A program made the position numbers and the translations under genes. A stretch of DNA of 64,000 nt, from NCBI RefSeq assembly GCF_037975245.1, contig NC_092565.1, forward strand, positions 19,137,999-19,201,998. Direction: 5' to 3'. The notes beneath the pieces were generated by a model. The model did not search any database. It worked only from the letters and a program-made list of their open reading frames with translations, and was not told the origin of the DNA. Source of the stretch: Apostichopus japonicus. Lineage: Eukaryota; Echinodermata; Holothuroidea; Aspidochirotida; Stichopodidae. Every line of letters begins with the position of its first letter. Within the stretch, counting starts at the first letter, position 1. Positions 1 through 12,922 of this stretch are shown here, in pieces.

Positions 1-786
1 CAAAATGGTTTTCCCTGGATACTGTCGAAAGAACAGAGAGATATTACTAATTAATAAATTTTAATATTTAAATATAATGCTTCACTCTAATACAATGTAA
101 TGATCAAATCTAACCAAAAGAAGCACAGAAAGTTGAGGTAAAAATAAGATTTTTAATTCAGTCTAAAAAAAAAATTTGATTTTGTTTTGCAGATTTTATC
201 CTTATTACATTGTGGCTTTGTTAGATTCCAAATGCTATAATTCAGGAAAATTTGTAATCTTTGATCCTGGGTTCATTTTCCGCATTAACTCGATTGATAA
301 AGCTTAAGTGTCAAGAGCATCCAATTGGCTCAATCAATTGAGTTATTATATGATTATCCCCAATTAGCAATCTTTGTGTGAGAAAAGCTAAGAGGGTATC
401 TAAGATTGATTAAATGTTATCGTATTTTGATGACTACAATGAATGTTTGAAGGAATTCCAGCGCGGTACAGTAGTGAACAGTGAGCAAGGAGAGAAGTAC
501 ACAATGATGCCTTAAAAAAATGTTTGTAGTCGATCAGCTCACAAAAACCTTTCATGATTCTTCTATTTCTCGCTCAAGTTGGTACTACTATTACTGGAAA
601 ATATCCTGTGAGTTATCAGCAAAAGGTGCCACAGATTGGAGGCATAAGTTGCATTAATGCTATATTAAAAAGTGGCTGAACAATTCCTACCAGCCCAAGC
701 ACTTAACGTTTTCTTAAAATTTTAAAAATTGATTTCGAAACAAGTAGTAGAACCTAAATGAATCCATGAGCCTTGATAATTTTTAC

Positions 787-1054
787 CTCCATTTTGGTTA
801 ATATCACTTTGCAAAAGTTTGGGTAATTTGGATTTTTCGCTACTCGTAGTCAGGGACTTTCTTCTTGTTGCACGATTCTTCTTCTTCAACGCATTTGAAT
901 ACGCTGTACCGTAGGCTTTGAGGACCAACTTCGGTAAAGACACCGTGGACTTTGCACTTCCCGTTGGTGATCGACCGATACTCTTAGGGGTGGGGCTAGT
1001 CACCAGAGATGGAAGTTTATCACCTCCATATGACTTTTCCAACAATGCAGCCAT
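787..1054 (-). CDS. Candidate first coding exon of an unknown Lys/Ser-rich protein
   Basis: An open block of 89 codons plus one base from the ATG at 1054 (MAALLEKSYGGDKLPSLVTS, then PTPKSIGRSPTGSAKSTVSL and KKKNRATRRKSLTTSSEK) to a donor AATGGAG|GTAAAA. It is basic and Ser/Thr-Pro-rich like a nuclear disordered protein, and no acceptor precedes the ATG, which fits a first exon. The next exon would lie below 787 or outside the window. I do not recognise the family. It could also be a chance open frame. Confidence 0.38.
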
Positions 1055-1821
1055 TGTTTTACAGATATTTGAAGGTGTACACAAAAGCAATTTAATAAAT
1101 TGGCTTCATAATACTAGTGATCACAGTCATAAAATCATTCCACATTGAAAAATAAGTAAAACCTTCTCATAGACACCATATTCCCAGTCTTTAAGAAAAA
1201 CAATTTTGGAAAAATTATCTATTGGGTATTCCATTTGTTAGCTATAACTTTTCCACTGTAAAACATGAAAATCTGTGTCAAACTTGTGAACAATCAAACT
1301 ACAAATGTATATGACTCCCAAGATTGTAAAGATGGTATCAAATCGTCGACCGACGTAGATCCGAGACTGAAGGAGAATGTCGCTCTTTGCTTCGCATTTC
1401 CACAGAGAATCCTGCTAATCCAAACTGTTCACCTCCGTTCAATATTGATTATGGGATGGTCTCTATATTGTTTAAATCATCACTTCTTTCTATCACTGAA
1501 CCTAAATAGAGTAAACTATTATTGATTTAAGGCCCAGGAATCAATATTAAGATGTTTTTCTTAGCTTAATCAATAATTCTATACAATAGCGTTCTCCCGA
1601 TCACAAAGAGGAATAACGTTTTGCTCTCTCTGCAGGAGGTTGGCGAGGGAGCAAGAAGCTATTTAAGGTGTTACGTCATTCCATTCTTATAATGTTCCGT
1701 CCCCCTTACGGTGCTTCTTCAAAGCGCTCTAAAATAAAACTACAAGGTCCACCAATTTCTTCACGTTTGGAAAATCTCAACGTCTGTCAACATCGATCGA
1801 TCGACGGAGAACAAATATCAA

Positions 1822-2420
1822 CAAGGGCGGCGGAACCGGGGCACAGGGGGCATGTGCCCCCCCACTTTTCCTCAGGTTAAAAATGTGCCCTTTTTCTACA
1901 TAAAAATTGAGGTGTCTCAAGTTAGCAAGAGGCCAGGGAACCAGAATGAACACTCGGGAAGGGCCGTTTCCGGCCATCTGAGGGCATTGTAAAACCAAAA
2001 ATTTTCTTCAGATAATCGTGCCTTTACAACTTTGCAAATCCTGGCTACACCCCTGACTTTTAATGAATTTCTGTGGGTCAAACTCAAAGCTATTTCGAAT
2101 AGAAAAAAAATGTTAAGATATTAACAAGAAATAAACTCTACATTAGCAACTAGCATGATTTCACCTCATTCTGTCTTCAAAGAAAACTTGTTCCTTGTTT
2201 CCCAATTTGCACATTGGATATTGCAGTGCTAGTATGCCTTTTTTTCCTTGAGGGTGGGGGGGGGGGGCGTTGATGGAGTGATGTGTATACGCAAATAAGA
2301 TAATACAATAAGAGTTATAAAGGGTACTAAATATCAGGCTGCATCAGTCCAATCGAATTTCTGCAAAGTGCCCTTTGATGTCGGTGCCCCCCCAGATTAA
2401 AAGTGCTTCCGCCGCCCTTG
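1822..2420. mobile_element. hAT-type MITE with 8-bp target duplication
   Basis: The ends are CAAGGGCGGCGGAA and its reverse complement TTCCGCCGCCCTTG, an exact 14-base inverted repeat. Both sides carry AATATCAA (1814-1821 and 2421-2428), an exact 8-bp duplication as made by hAT transposases. The interior has a palindrome GGCACAGGGGGCATGTGCC near the left end and no transposase frame, so it is non-autonomous. Confidence 0.85.
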
Positions 2421-3865
2421 AATATCAAACAATCGACAATAAAACGATAACAAGAGCTGGCGGAGTGACACTTTTACTTCTCGACTGGTTTACTTAGATG
2501 CTTTATGTCAAGATGTCATCGTATTTGGATTGTCAAAGATACCTTTTTATCAAGCTGATGAAAACATGATTACTTGTTTGCTTTTAAGTCAAAAGGGTTG
2601 GGCAAGATAATCCATATGTACACACAATCACAGCAATGGTGAAGACAGATGTACAATAGTCATCCAAACCTACTCTAGATAAATGTGATATTTTCATCAA
2701 ACAACGTTAGCAGTGTGTTTACTGGGTGGGGAGGGGGAGGGGGAGGGTGTGGGTGGGGAGGAGAGGCCAACAGATGCGTTTGATCATCAAGTAATTCCAA
2801 CATATTCCCTATGCATTCCCTATATAATGGTATTAAATGTCAAATAATGGTTAATCATTCTCAAGTCATTAACAAGCATATTTGACTGACAAGTGGTACT
2901 TCACCCACTCTGAAATATTGAATGGTCTATTTTGATAAGAAAATAATTTACTAGGATCAGAGCCTCCAGGAGAGTACTACTCCTAGCGGTTTTTTAGTGA
3001 GCTAAAATTTGGGGCCAATACGGATGATTTTTAAACTTTGCCAAATGACACAACTTAACATTCCTTGATGACAAACTGTAATAGCCCCATCACAGATTAT
3101 TTCGACAAAAAATTGAGAGAAAAACACAGTTTGCAACATAAAGTGGCTGTTTCGAGCAATATTAAATAACTGTACAATACAATCTTCTCTACATACCAAA
3201 TTGTAAGCCACTCTGTTTAACTTTAAAGTAATAAATTTAAATTTCTTACCCTCCAGTAGATCTACTTTAGAGACAAATGTGTTTGAACTCGGAGCAGCAT
3301 GCAACTAATGTAACTACTGTTTGAAGTAACAGACCACTAAATTGTAATTTACATATTAACTTCAGACAGCAATGAAGCTTTATTTAGCTTTCTTATCATT
3401 TTATTTATTCCCAATAAGATATAAAAAATAAATTTCCTCATTCAGTTACAGATGTTTAGTCTACTTTTGAATGTGACGAGGAATGCAACATGAAAACAGG
3501 AGCAGTAAAAGTCAACATGTAACTGAAGATCCAATTAACCAATCAGAAGTAAGCTAAGGTAATTCTGTTCTTTTGTGAGGTTACCAGCTGTAACTCTACT
3601 CTGGTGGTATAATTTACCGATCAATACTGAGATGATACCTGTTACTATGTAACCAGATGCTACTTTTGGATTCTTTGCAGTCCTGATCTACTTGTTTAGG
3701 ATATGAAAGCTGATCCCAGACAACAAACAACATCTTGTAAGACAAACAAAACAATTGTTGCCTAAGAGACAAAATATATTTTTTCAATATTTTTTAGTCA
3801 ACCCACAGTCATTTTCTCTCTATGTAAGTGTTTTTTTGGACATCCAATTGTGCTAGTTGGAAAAC

Positions 3866-4225
3866 TTAAAGGGAGTGAAGACTCACACACAAAGAAACGT
3901 CTGATGCCGGGACTCTGACCTAGTTTCGAATGACATGTAACAGAAGTGTTAGACACCACAGTCAATCCCAGAAAATACACACACAGCTTGCTACCGTCGG
4001 TAATTAGACACAAGTGTTCAGTCAATACATGCAGCTACGGTCAATACCCACAACACAGTGTACATAGCAGCAATGGATATCTCAGGTCTCGATAAAACAT
4101 AACAAGATATCACGTTTCATTACTGTCTGCATTTTGTAGTGACCAAAAACTTCACTTGCAAGCAACGGAAAGTTAACTTTTTACAGGGCGGCACACGTTT
4201 TGGGGCGAGTCTTCAATGCCTTTAA
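3866..4225 (+). mobile_element. TTAA-flanked MITE, copy 1
   Basis: A roughly 360-base member of a family present four times here, all in the same orientation. It starts TTAAAGGGAGTGAAGACTC and ends GCGAGTCTTCAATGCCTTTAA, giving an imperfect inverted repeat AGG...TGAAGACTCGC inside TTAA on both sides. TTAA target use suggests piggyBac-like mobilisation. Open frames inside are non-coding. Confidence 0.75.
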
Positions 4226-6451
4226 AGACCATCAGAAATTCAAATAATTGTCACTCATCCTCAAACTTCCAAATGTCATTTAACTCTGACCCTCAAAGCA
4301 AGTTTCCTCACCGAGACATGTAATTGCCTAATTGAATATTCAGAAAATGAATTTCCTGGAAGTACTTTTTAATAAATTTAAGCAAAATTGAGCAGTACAC
4401 TAGTCAAATTTGGGGCCGATACTGCTGACCTGTAATAGCCCAGGCAGTGATACCAAAAACCATAAAACTAACAAGATGAAAAAGCAACTTAACAAGAGTG
4501 TGGTAGGGAAAGAAAAGCCAACTTCTATGGTTTACCAACATTAAATCATACATGAAACTAATAGTACTGAATTTCAGAGCACTAGTTTGCAAATATTTAG
4601 GCCCACTACCCATGATCTTCCATGAGGACTGAGCCACGACCCACCAGACCCCCCCATCAGGACCCCACCCATCAGAACCCCAAACTCAGAAATTCATGAC
4701 AGCTAGAATGGTCTATGTTTTGATTATAAAAAAAAATTATAGTAACTTAAATCAATCTGTCAGCAAGATTGGAAAAATGCAGAAAAATTTCTGAGCATCT
4801 GAAACAAATTATGCTAACTATCATAATTTCGCTACCCACATTTTGGGTCATGCCCCATAATTTGTGGACTGGCGCTGCAGAAAACTTACTTAAAAGCATG
4901 AATTTTTTTATGCCAAATAAATTTTGATTTGGTTATTGATCTTTAAAACAATATTCCAAAGTATGATTACCTACTGTATCTTCAGTATATGTGGGAGGGG
5001 CAATACTGACAACAGTCAGGTATGACCTGAGGGGATCAAGGCTCCATCATTGATTTGGTTTTACAGCTAGGTATGAGACTTTACGTCACATGTTAATGAT
5101 TGACATGTCGACGAACAACAATAGATGTAGGAACATAATGTTATTGTATACAAGTGCACATTTGCAATGAAAAAATTCGTTTTGTGGGTTGGTGTGGGTG
5201 GGGGGGGGAGTGATAAGTGGACAGTGTCAGGAGATTTAATTTTAATATTTTTGTACAAAACCAGTAAAATTTACCAGCTTAAATGAAGATAAACCTAGAT
5301 GCATTTTGCAAACTCATCCTAGCAATGTTAGGTAAACAGGGAAAAAACAGAAAAAATATTGTAATGCATTCCTACAAAGAAACATTTGATTAATCAATAA
5401 TGAATTCAGGACTATGGAAACATCTAATTGATTTTCTCTGTTTCCTTTCTTCTGAGCCAAGGTTGTGGAGGGGGGGATTGTTAATGATAATTTGGGAAGC
5501 ACTTTATATAGGAAACCTGAATATGAAAGACCCTATATAGCAGCATTTCATACAGATTCAGATGTTGTACCTGAGTGAATAACGACAACTTTCACATGCC
5601 TGGTTTTTCATTTCTTTTCCTCCTTTTTTTGGTAACATTTGCAAAAGGTTTTACCAACTTGAACAGATATATGATTGAGTTAAGAAGTGACCATGTCTAC
5701 ATACTAAAGGTGCATGACAACAGCACCTAACCATTGTTATTAGTCTATGTACTGCAGAAGATTATAATGTACATCTTCCCCAAACAGTTACAGTAACTAA
5801 ACTCTTGTTCTACTTGGGAGATATCACTGATTTAATGTTCCTTCTTCACACAAAAGGCTGAAGACTTAATCAAGTCTACATGTATGAAATCATGATTGCC
5901 ATATGTGTGGCTTCCCTTTATTCTAATCTTTATTTTATATCATGTTTAGCTTCCATAATGAAGACAGGTTTGACAAGAGCTGAACTTCAATCCTGAAGCT
6001 AAATACATGATGTACTGATTGCAACAGTATCTTCTACCTTCAAAATATGAAAATATGATCATATGAAAAGAAAAACGAAGAGAAAGTACCGCTTTTAAAT
6101 CCTAGTGACGCTATGACATCACAGATTTACAAAATGACAGCCCATGGACACAACTTTCAAACAAGGATATACCTCTAGAATCGGAGTGAGACTTTCTCAG
6201 TTGTTTGGGGAAGTTCTGCATCACAGAGCACTCTGTCGAATGAGCCTAAGTTAGGTTTCTTTTATGCAGTTTTTAATTTTATTTCAGGAAGCTACCATAA
6301 CAGAATGTTACCTTGCAACATCCATTGATTAACTGAAAGACTTCTTCACAAACTGCTGACCACATTCCTTAGAAGTTAGAACCAAAAATCACAGGATCTA
6401 TGTATACAGAGTGAAACAAGTTAATTTTGCAACAAACGTAAGACAGCCTAC

Positions 6452-6557
6452 CTTTCCCTTTTCCTTTGATTCTTTTGCCTTTAGAAACTCTTCCAGTATC
6501 TTCAGTTGCAATAGGAGTTTTGCTTACTTCCATACTTCTTTTTAATATGCCGTACAC
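6452..6557 (-). CDS. Candidate short first exon, basic protein
   Basis: ATG at 6557 (MYGILKRS) or 6533 (MEVSKTP), then PIATEDTGRVSKGKRIKGKG K and a donor AAAG|GTAGGC. The Lys/Gly-rich reading and clean donor look exon-like, but no downstream exon could be joined with confidence. A short stretch at 3246-3303 (minus; PSSNTFVSKVDLLEG then GTAAGA) has a similar look. Confidence 0.22.
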
Positions 6558-8362
6558 TTTTTTTAAGCTGCTAGCTCTAGTGTGTACTTGAAAGAAATGC
6601 GAATTTGATGTGAAGCTTCGATATCGTAGTAAGACTGGACAGGTAGAAAGCAGTTGCTAGGATACTATGCATCTATTGGAGTTATTTCACATCAATAAAC
6701 CAAAGTCTACTTCACACGAAGAAACTCTTTGTTTGCAATTTACTTCAATGGTCAACCTTAGTTTGTTTTCCTACTACCAACAATCAAATTTGATAAGCCC
6801 AAACGCTGGAAAAAATGCAAATAGGGTAGATAAATATGTCCAGACAATTAAAGATATGTCAAATATCATATGTGGTATTATTGTTGTAATGATGTCATCT
6901 TTTTTTTTTCTTTTTCCTTTTTTTCATTTCAATTAATAGCAAAACAAGATTTTATTTATTGTAAAATGAGCAAATGATGCATATTATGAACTTAAACCAG
7001 CAAATCTCTTTGATATTTTTACTTAATATAATTTGCTACAATAATAAAATATTTACTCTTTACACACTAAATATAAACAAATTTTTGTTGAGATTGATGA
7101 ACTTGACTTAAATCAACTGAATTACGATTACAATTTATCGTTCAGGATCCATTCATCACAACTTTCACATTCATGACATTTGGTCTGAAAATTCTTTGCC
7201 ATTTGGTTTTACATATTTCCTGTTTTAGCCATTTTAACTTTGGGCTGCTCATTTTACTTTAATTATTGTTGTTTCATCAAACATCTGGTCATCTTAAAAT
7301 GACAAAAAATAAATTTACAATATTCACATTTTTATTGCACAAGACACTATTTTCTTTCAGAAATGGAGGATATGTACACTAATTCTAAGAAAACATGCCA
7401 AGATAGATCTGGTATTGAATACCTGACTTGAACTTGAAGTGGTTGAAGCGTCAGCTTTGAAAAGTACAGACATTGTGGTAGGCTACATGACCTTGCTAAA
7501 TGTAATTTAAGGTGATAAACTCCTTGGACTTTATTTAATCTCATCAACTGTAATGACATGCAGTTACAGAAAAGGGTACAGTAGTACTGACATGAATTGT
7601 TTTGAGAAAATTCAACTGTTTACTTGAGAAATGTTAAATTTACTTGCTACCCAATATACCATTTTAAATTTAATAACTAGAGTGTTGATTTCATGACAAT
7701 GTTGATGAATATATCTTGCAGTGTGTTAATACTGACGATCAAAGAATAACATGAGAGACGAACTCCCCAATGTACTTGTAAATTTGAAATTGATGGCCAT
7801 GACAGATGTCCCAACCACCAGAATGCACTAAATTGAAAGCTTCAAGGTCAATGAAGAGTGTAATTCTATTTCCCTGGGAGCAAACTTCATTGTTTTAATT
7901 ACTTTAGCAGAAAGGTAACATACACAGTTTGAATGTTATCATTTATAAAAGTGTCATGACACCTTAAGAGTCACTGCACTCTGAAGCAGCTAGTTCACAA
8001 GATGTGATAAAGTGCTTCTGAAAAACTCTTCAAAATGATTTTGCTCTGGTGGGGAATAATTTTGTTATGTACAGTAGCACTTGTCACAAGATGTTGTTAA
8101 CTGTGAACAAGATAAGTATCAACTTTTAAATGGAAGTACACAATGAGCCTACCATACAAGTCTAAAAAGTGTGTACTGGAGTCATGCAAGGTTTGGTTGC
8201 CTTTTGGTCAAAATCTCAGTGAATCGTGAAGAAATATAAAAGATTGTCCTTGTGACAAAACAAAAATGATAGGCCTAATACTTTGTAATATGTCCTAACT
8301 TATTTTTTTTATCATAATCCGTAAAGGGAAGGAATCCATAGCTACATTTTAAGTTAGGCCAT

Positions 8363-8636
8363 GGCTATTCTTACGACGAGTCGTAACAATTATTTATAAA
8401 CTATTCTTACGACAAAGGCAAATTCAAGCGAAGTAAAGGAAATAAAGCAACTGCGCATGTAGTAGGGGTAACCCTAACCCTAAACATAACCCTAAACCTC
8501 AATCCTAACCCTTACCCTAACCCTAACCGGAAATTATTGTTTCTCCTCGTCGTAAAAATAGTACTCCTGGTCAGGAAAATAGCAACTGCGCATGCGTAGT
8601 CGGGAATTATTCTTACGACTAGTCGTAACAATAGCC
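8363..8636. mobile_element. Palindromic-ended repeat with telomere-like core
   Basis: The ends are GGCTATTCTTACGAC and, inverted, GGCTATTGTTACGAC. Each end is itself a palindrome (TTACGAC.AGTCGTAA). GCAACTGCGCATG also occurs near both sides. There is no coding frame. It looks like a MITE; the target duplication is unclear. Confidence 0.6.
8470..8528 (+). repeat. Degenerate telomere-like (CCCTAA)n
   Basis: About ten imperfect CCCTAA/CCTAAA units (complement of TTAGGG) inside the palindromic-ended repeat, so an interstitial repeat carried by a mobile element and not a chromosome end. Confidence 0.75.
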
Positions 8637-11600
8637 ACTTTGTTTAAGTTAACTGTTTGAAATCATCAGCTGTAACTGCATAATGTAAACACTGGTTACC
8701 TTTCATCAGAAGTATGGTCAAATTAATTCTTTTCCAAAAAGGAAGGTAACATTTCAAGATGAAAATCTATCCAAAAGCCTTAAATTGGGTGGATAGTCAA
8801 CTGCATACAGTACATTCATTATAAAGAGGCCTAGGCTATGACTAAGTTTTACAGCTAGAATTACCCAACTAAATGCCAAATGGGCCTATAAATATGGTAA
8901 ACAAATAAAAAGACTACATTTACTGCATTGAGCATAGTGTGGACCCAGACTAGGCCCTATCCTATTTTTTTATCAGAATAGACTTCGTGGCAAGCACTCC
9001 ATCCCTTCCATGGTTTAACTTGGCTGAGGGTAAGGCCTAACTTAGGCATATCCCTGGGACAGTGAATTTGAAATTTCCGTACAGTGTCAGGATGTAACGA
9101 TACAACTTTGTGTTTATAACACTGAACTAACATATGAGAATAATGACAGCATATATGGCTAATTTAAATGCAAAGTGAATTCAGCTTTAAATTTCGAAAG
9201 TTAGCCCTAAGTCACTAGCATCTAGGCTAGGTTTTACTTTAGGATACGGCGTGAGATTTCACAAACTCCTGCTTTCACTCACCCTCAAAGTCAACCATTA
9301 TACCGCAATTATCGTCAATGTTTAAGAGAGTTGACTCAGTATCTTGTCATTTTCTGATCAGGTTGAGCTTATAAAATTTGAAATTTTCTCTACAGTTGTC
9401 CTTTCGAAATGTACAAATGTCAGTCTCTCAAAGTATTCTCCCCGCTAGTTTTGAGTAAATCTTTATAGCAAACCACATAACGTGCGTGGAAGCAGCTGGG
9501 AGGTGTTCAATGTGTCAACAGACTGTCTGAATGTGAATCGCTTCCTTAGTAACGGGCCTAGCAACAACAGGACAGGCGTCCTTTGTCGTTTATCGTGTAT
9601 CATCGGTATCAACGGCAGGAATAACAATAACACCTGCAGGATAAGTCATTCTGTTTCTATTATACCACGAAAAGTCGATAAATGACAGCATGAGAACATT
9701 CACAGTTTCTTTGTCAGCGTAAGCTCCATAGATTAACAGCCTATTGATTAGACAGCTTGTTGCAAGGTTTCTAAATGTCAAGACCAACAAAATATCATCT
9801 CTCCAATAGGGATTTCTATCTATAAGTATAAGGTGTTACGCATGTACGTTAGCATGCATGGACCGATTGAAAAAGGTCATGGTTCGATATAATCTCCCTC
9901 ACCGTTGGCCATAATTTGCTACTGTTTTATTTTCGCTTGCCTTTCTCCTTTGCCGTTTATGTTTTCTTGTTCTGAAAAAAAAGCTGACGTTTTTCAAGCA
10001 ATGTTTTCCTCGCATAACTATTGTCCTCTACTAACTACTAGTGTCCTCTACTCAAGCAATGCCCGTCATTTGAAAATAGTTTTGACTTTCGTAGACTATT
10101 GGTAAAGGCCCGAGGATTCTGTTATGTCAAAACTCTCCTTTGACAGCAAGTAAATGTTTCCATGAATTTATAAAACACACAAAAAAAATTCTTACATTTC
10201 CTTTCATTTATTTACAACTTAACGAATGAAAGGATTAAGTACTGGACAGGCCTTCATCCCTGTGAACAGTATAGACAAAAGCCGTTCAGGCAACGTGCGT
10301 TATAGGACTGATCGATCCAACTCATATCTCAGTATTCAAGTGGGCGACAGAGCCACGGGTACGTACCCGCCAGTTATGTAAAAAAAAAGAATAAAGAGTG
10401 CCCTTTTCATAAATTACAAGTGCCCCTTTCTGGTAGTGAAAGGAACCATATTTTAATTAAATCCTGTTATTAATTAAACTTGCCCTTTTGTTGAAATTTT
10501 AGAAATATGTAATTGAAAAAGTGCCATTATATTAAAAAATTAAGATAAATGAGTACTACTACTTACAATATGCTCTTTTCTTGAAAAACAGTCAATTACC
10601 AGAAATTGTGGTGCAAAATGCCAGTAGATCCAGCAAATTCAAAGTAATATATGGCCAACTGCCCCCTTGATTGATGTTTGTGGCTATCCAGATTGAACCC
10701 TCCTCCACCACCTGTGTATCCAAGAGCATTCTTGAGATATTTATCTTATTGATGATGCCCTCTGACCTATGCCTTACGTACCCCACACTTTAAATAGCAT
10801 ACTTTCTGGGGGAACCCTATCAACACCATGACCAGGTAAAGAAAGGCCACTTTAGCCCCTCCATAAGGTACTTTAAAAATGAAAGCACTGAGGATTCAAT
10901 TAGGTTTCTTTATTTAGAAGAAAGCTTGACAATGAATGCCTGATATTGTCAATGCTCAAGTTCTCTTTATAAAACCTGGCGAACTTGCCAACTCTGTGTA
11001 CTCCTCTATCACCCACTAGCTACCATAATATGGTGTTGGTAGTGGAAAATGCAACATCACACCAGAATAGCATGGGGCAAAGGGAAAATATTTTTTCCTT
11101 AGAGAGAACAAATATGCAAACAAAATCTTTAGTTGTTAAATTTTCTTTGGTTTATTCTGACTAAACATCAGTTCCAACTGTAAAATGTATAATAAATGAA
11201 AAAAAAAAAACTTAAAGAGTAACATTTATGTTGAAATCTTCAAAATCCCAACACACAGAATTAGTTCTCACATTTTTTCATCATTTGCAATGCACTTGTT
11301 TCAAATTCAAAATAGTTGTAAAAGAACATATTTTTTTGGTGGTCATAAACTTTTAGGTTTACTTTTGTATGTACCTATAAACACTTGAGCACTATTTGTA
11401 CTAAATGTTGACATGATGTTTGGTCTTACCATTGTCAGAGCAGAAAACAGTTCAATTAAATTGCTAAATTCAAATGGATTTAGTGTCAAAGAAACCCTAG
11501 AAGTTATTCACATTTCATCAATTTACAAACATAAGTTAGTCGATTGGCTCAAAATAATGCTAAATATAAAGAATAAAACAAGTAGCTTCTGAATGAGTTC

Positions 11601-12833
11601 TTAAAAGGTAAACACTTCATTATTATTTAATAAAATAATTTTAAGTCATTGAAAGAACAAAAACAGATTGAACTTCATTCATATATTGTGGAAATACACA
11701 ATTTGTCAATTAAAAATGTACGTAATTTGAAGTAAGGTGGATACATGCATTGAACAGTAAGATGCAATTTTTCCCACTAAAAAAGTAAAGAAAAAAGAAC
11801 TGATCCCTTCACAATTGTTTAATGACATACTAAGTATTGGAATGTTATGACATTTTTTGTCTAATATTTTATATTAACGAAATGAATAATCCATTTCAAG
11901 ACATGTCAAAGGTCAGTTTCAAAGTTTCAACAACATTTACATATGCAAGATAAAAAAAAAAGTTCTTGTTTAAAGACCAATCATAAAATTTAGTTGAATT
12001 CACCAACAGTGTTTCTTGAATTATGTATGACCAACAAATGTTGATTGCAACTTAGATATGGAAACAAATGAAATTTTCTCTGAGATGCTTCAACTTTATT
12101 TCAGGTCTTACATCCCCCCTCCCCCCCCCCCCCCCCCGAGAAAACAGGCATTTAACTAGTATGGCATAAATTTGATACATTCCACAAAATACTGACCTTC
12201 CAAAAACTTAATCTTAGAGATAAGAAACATTTGAAATATTCTAACAATTCTTTTCGTCTCCTTGTAGAGATATTGAACATTAAATTATGTAAGTTAACTA
12301 TACAAAACAGGTCTCAATCCTATTATGTAATATTGTCAAAGTTTTAGCAGTTAAAAAAATGTTCTTTCTGATAATACAACGTTGGTATAAAAGTTATACA
12401 TGTTCAGTTATAAATTTTTCTGAAGCATCCATAAACCCTACCAAAAATGCCTGGTAAAAAAGAAAAAGAACATCCTTAAACTTTCCATTAATGTTTGTAA
12501 TATTTATTGAAGTACTTAATTTGTATAACATTTTTCATTTCTTTGCTTCCTCGAGAAGGAACACTTCTGTTGCTCTTGTGTCTTTTTTAGGTTCTAACAA
12601 AAATCGTAACTCCTAACTCTCTCTGGAAAAAATGAATGTTTATGAGCAACGGATTACAGTTCAATCTATCCAAATGGGAATCAGTCTCGTCTTCAAAGGA
12701 CCAAAAGTTTACAAAGAATGTTCGGCCAGGTTTATAAAAGGACATTAAAATATTTCATCAGTCAAACCTTTACTCATGACATGAATAGACAAGGCTTACT
12801 GCATCCACACACTTGCCATTATAGACAGACTAT
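8637..12833. other. Region 3' of REC8
   Basis: The end of this stretch should hold the REC8 3' untranslated region. It also has a C17 tract (12121-12137), AGGCCT-rich patches (8820-9240) and a stretch with repeated GTGCCCTTTT motifs (10395-10480) that looks like an old element. No other gene seen. Confidence 0.5.
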
Positions 12834-12922
12834 TTAAACCTCCATGCGATATCTACGATAGATAAAAATATCCGAAAATGCCTTCGACTGACGGACGCTG
12901 ATCAAGCCATCTTTAGCGTATT
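12834..12922 (-). CDS. REC8: REC8 exon 17 (winged helix end and stop)
   Basis: 89 bases including TAA at 12836-12834. Encodes EYAKDGLISVRQSKAFSDIF then IYRRYRMEV, matching the final strands of the kleisin winged helix. The acceptor is TTTGTCGTAG. The 3' untranslated region continues to lower coordinates; its end was not located. Confidence 0.9.

Larger units (their letters stand above)
2421..8362. other. Non-coding stretch between left-hand repeats
   Basis: Apart from MITE copy 1 and the candidate exon at 6452-6557 I see AT-rich sequence, a G-rich tract with quadruplex potential (2726-2764) and short chance frames. No gene can be supported. Confidence 0.5.

Noticed and set aside
3889-3905. 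GAAACGTCTGATG in the TTAA MITEs as a hammerhead core
   Set aside because: The GAAAC and GUC pieces are there but no stem II or upstream CUGANGA can be placed; taken as chance.
3798-4025. Minus-strand frame with a similar peptide in several places (..YFLG..VVSNTSVT..SKLGQ..G.RRFF..)
   Set aside because: The similar peptides at about 3.9, 27.1 and 51.0 kb all come from the same TTAA MITE family, so similarity reflects the repeat and not a protein family.
8470-8528. Chromosome end
   Set aside because: The CCCTAA units are degenerate, short and enclosed in an inverted-repeat element with unique DNA on both sides.
9482-9790. Overlapping plus and minus frames of about 66 codons
   Set aside because: No domain, no splice context and neither strand is favoured by composition.
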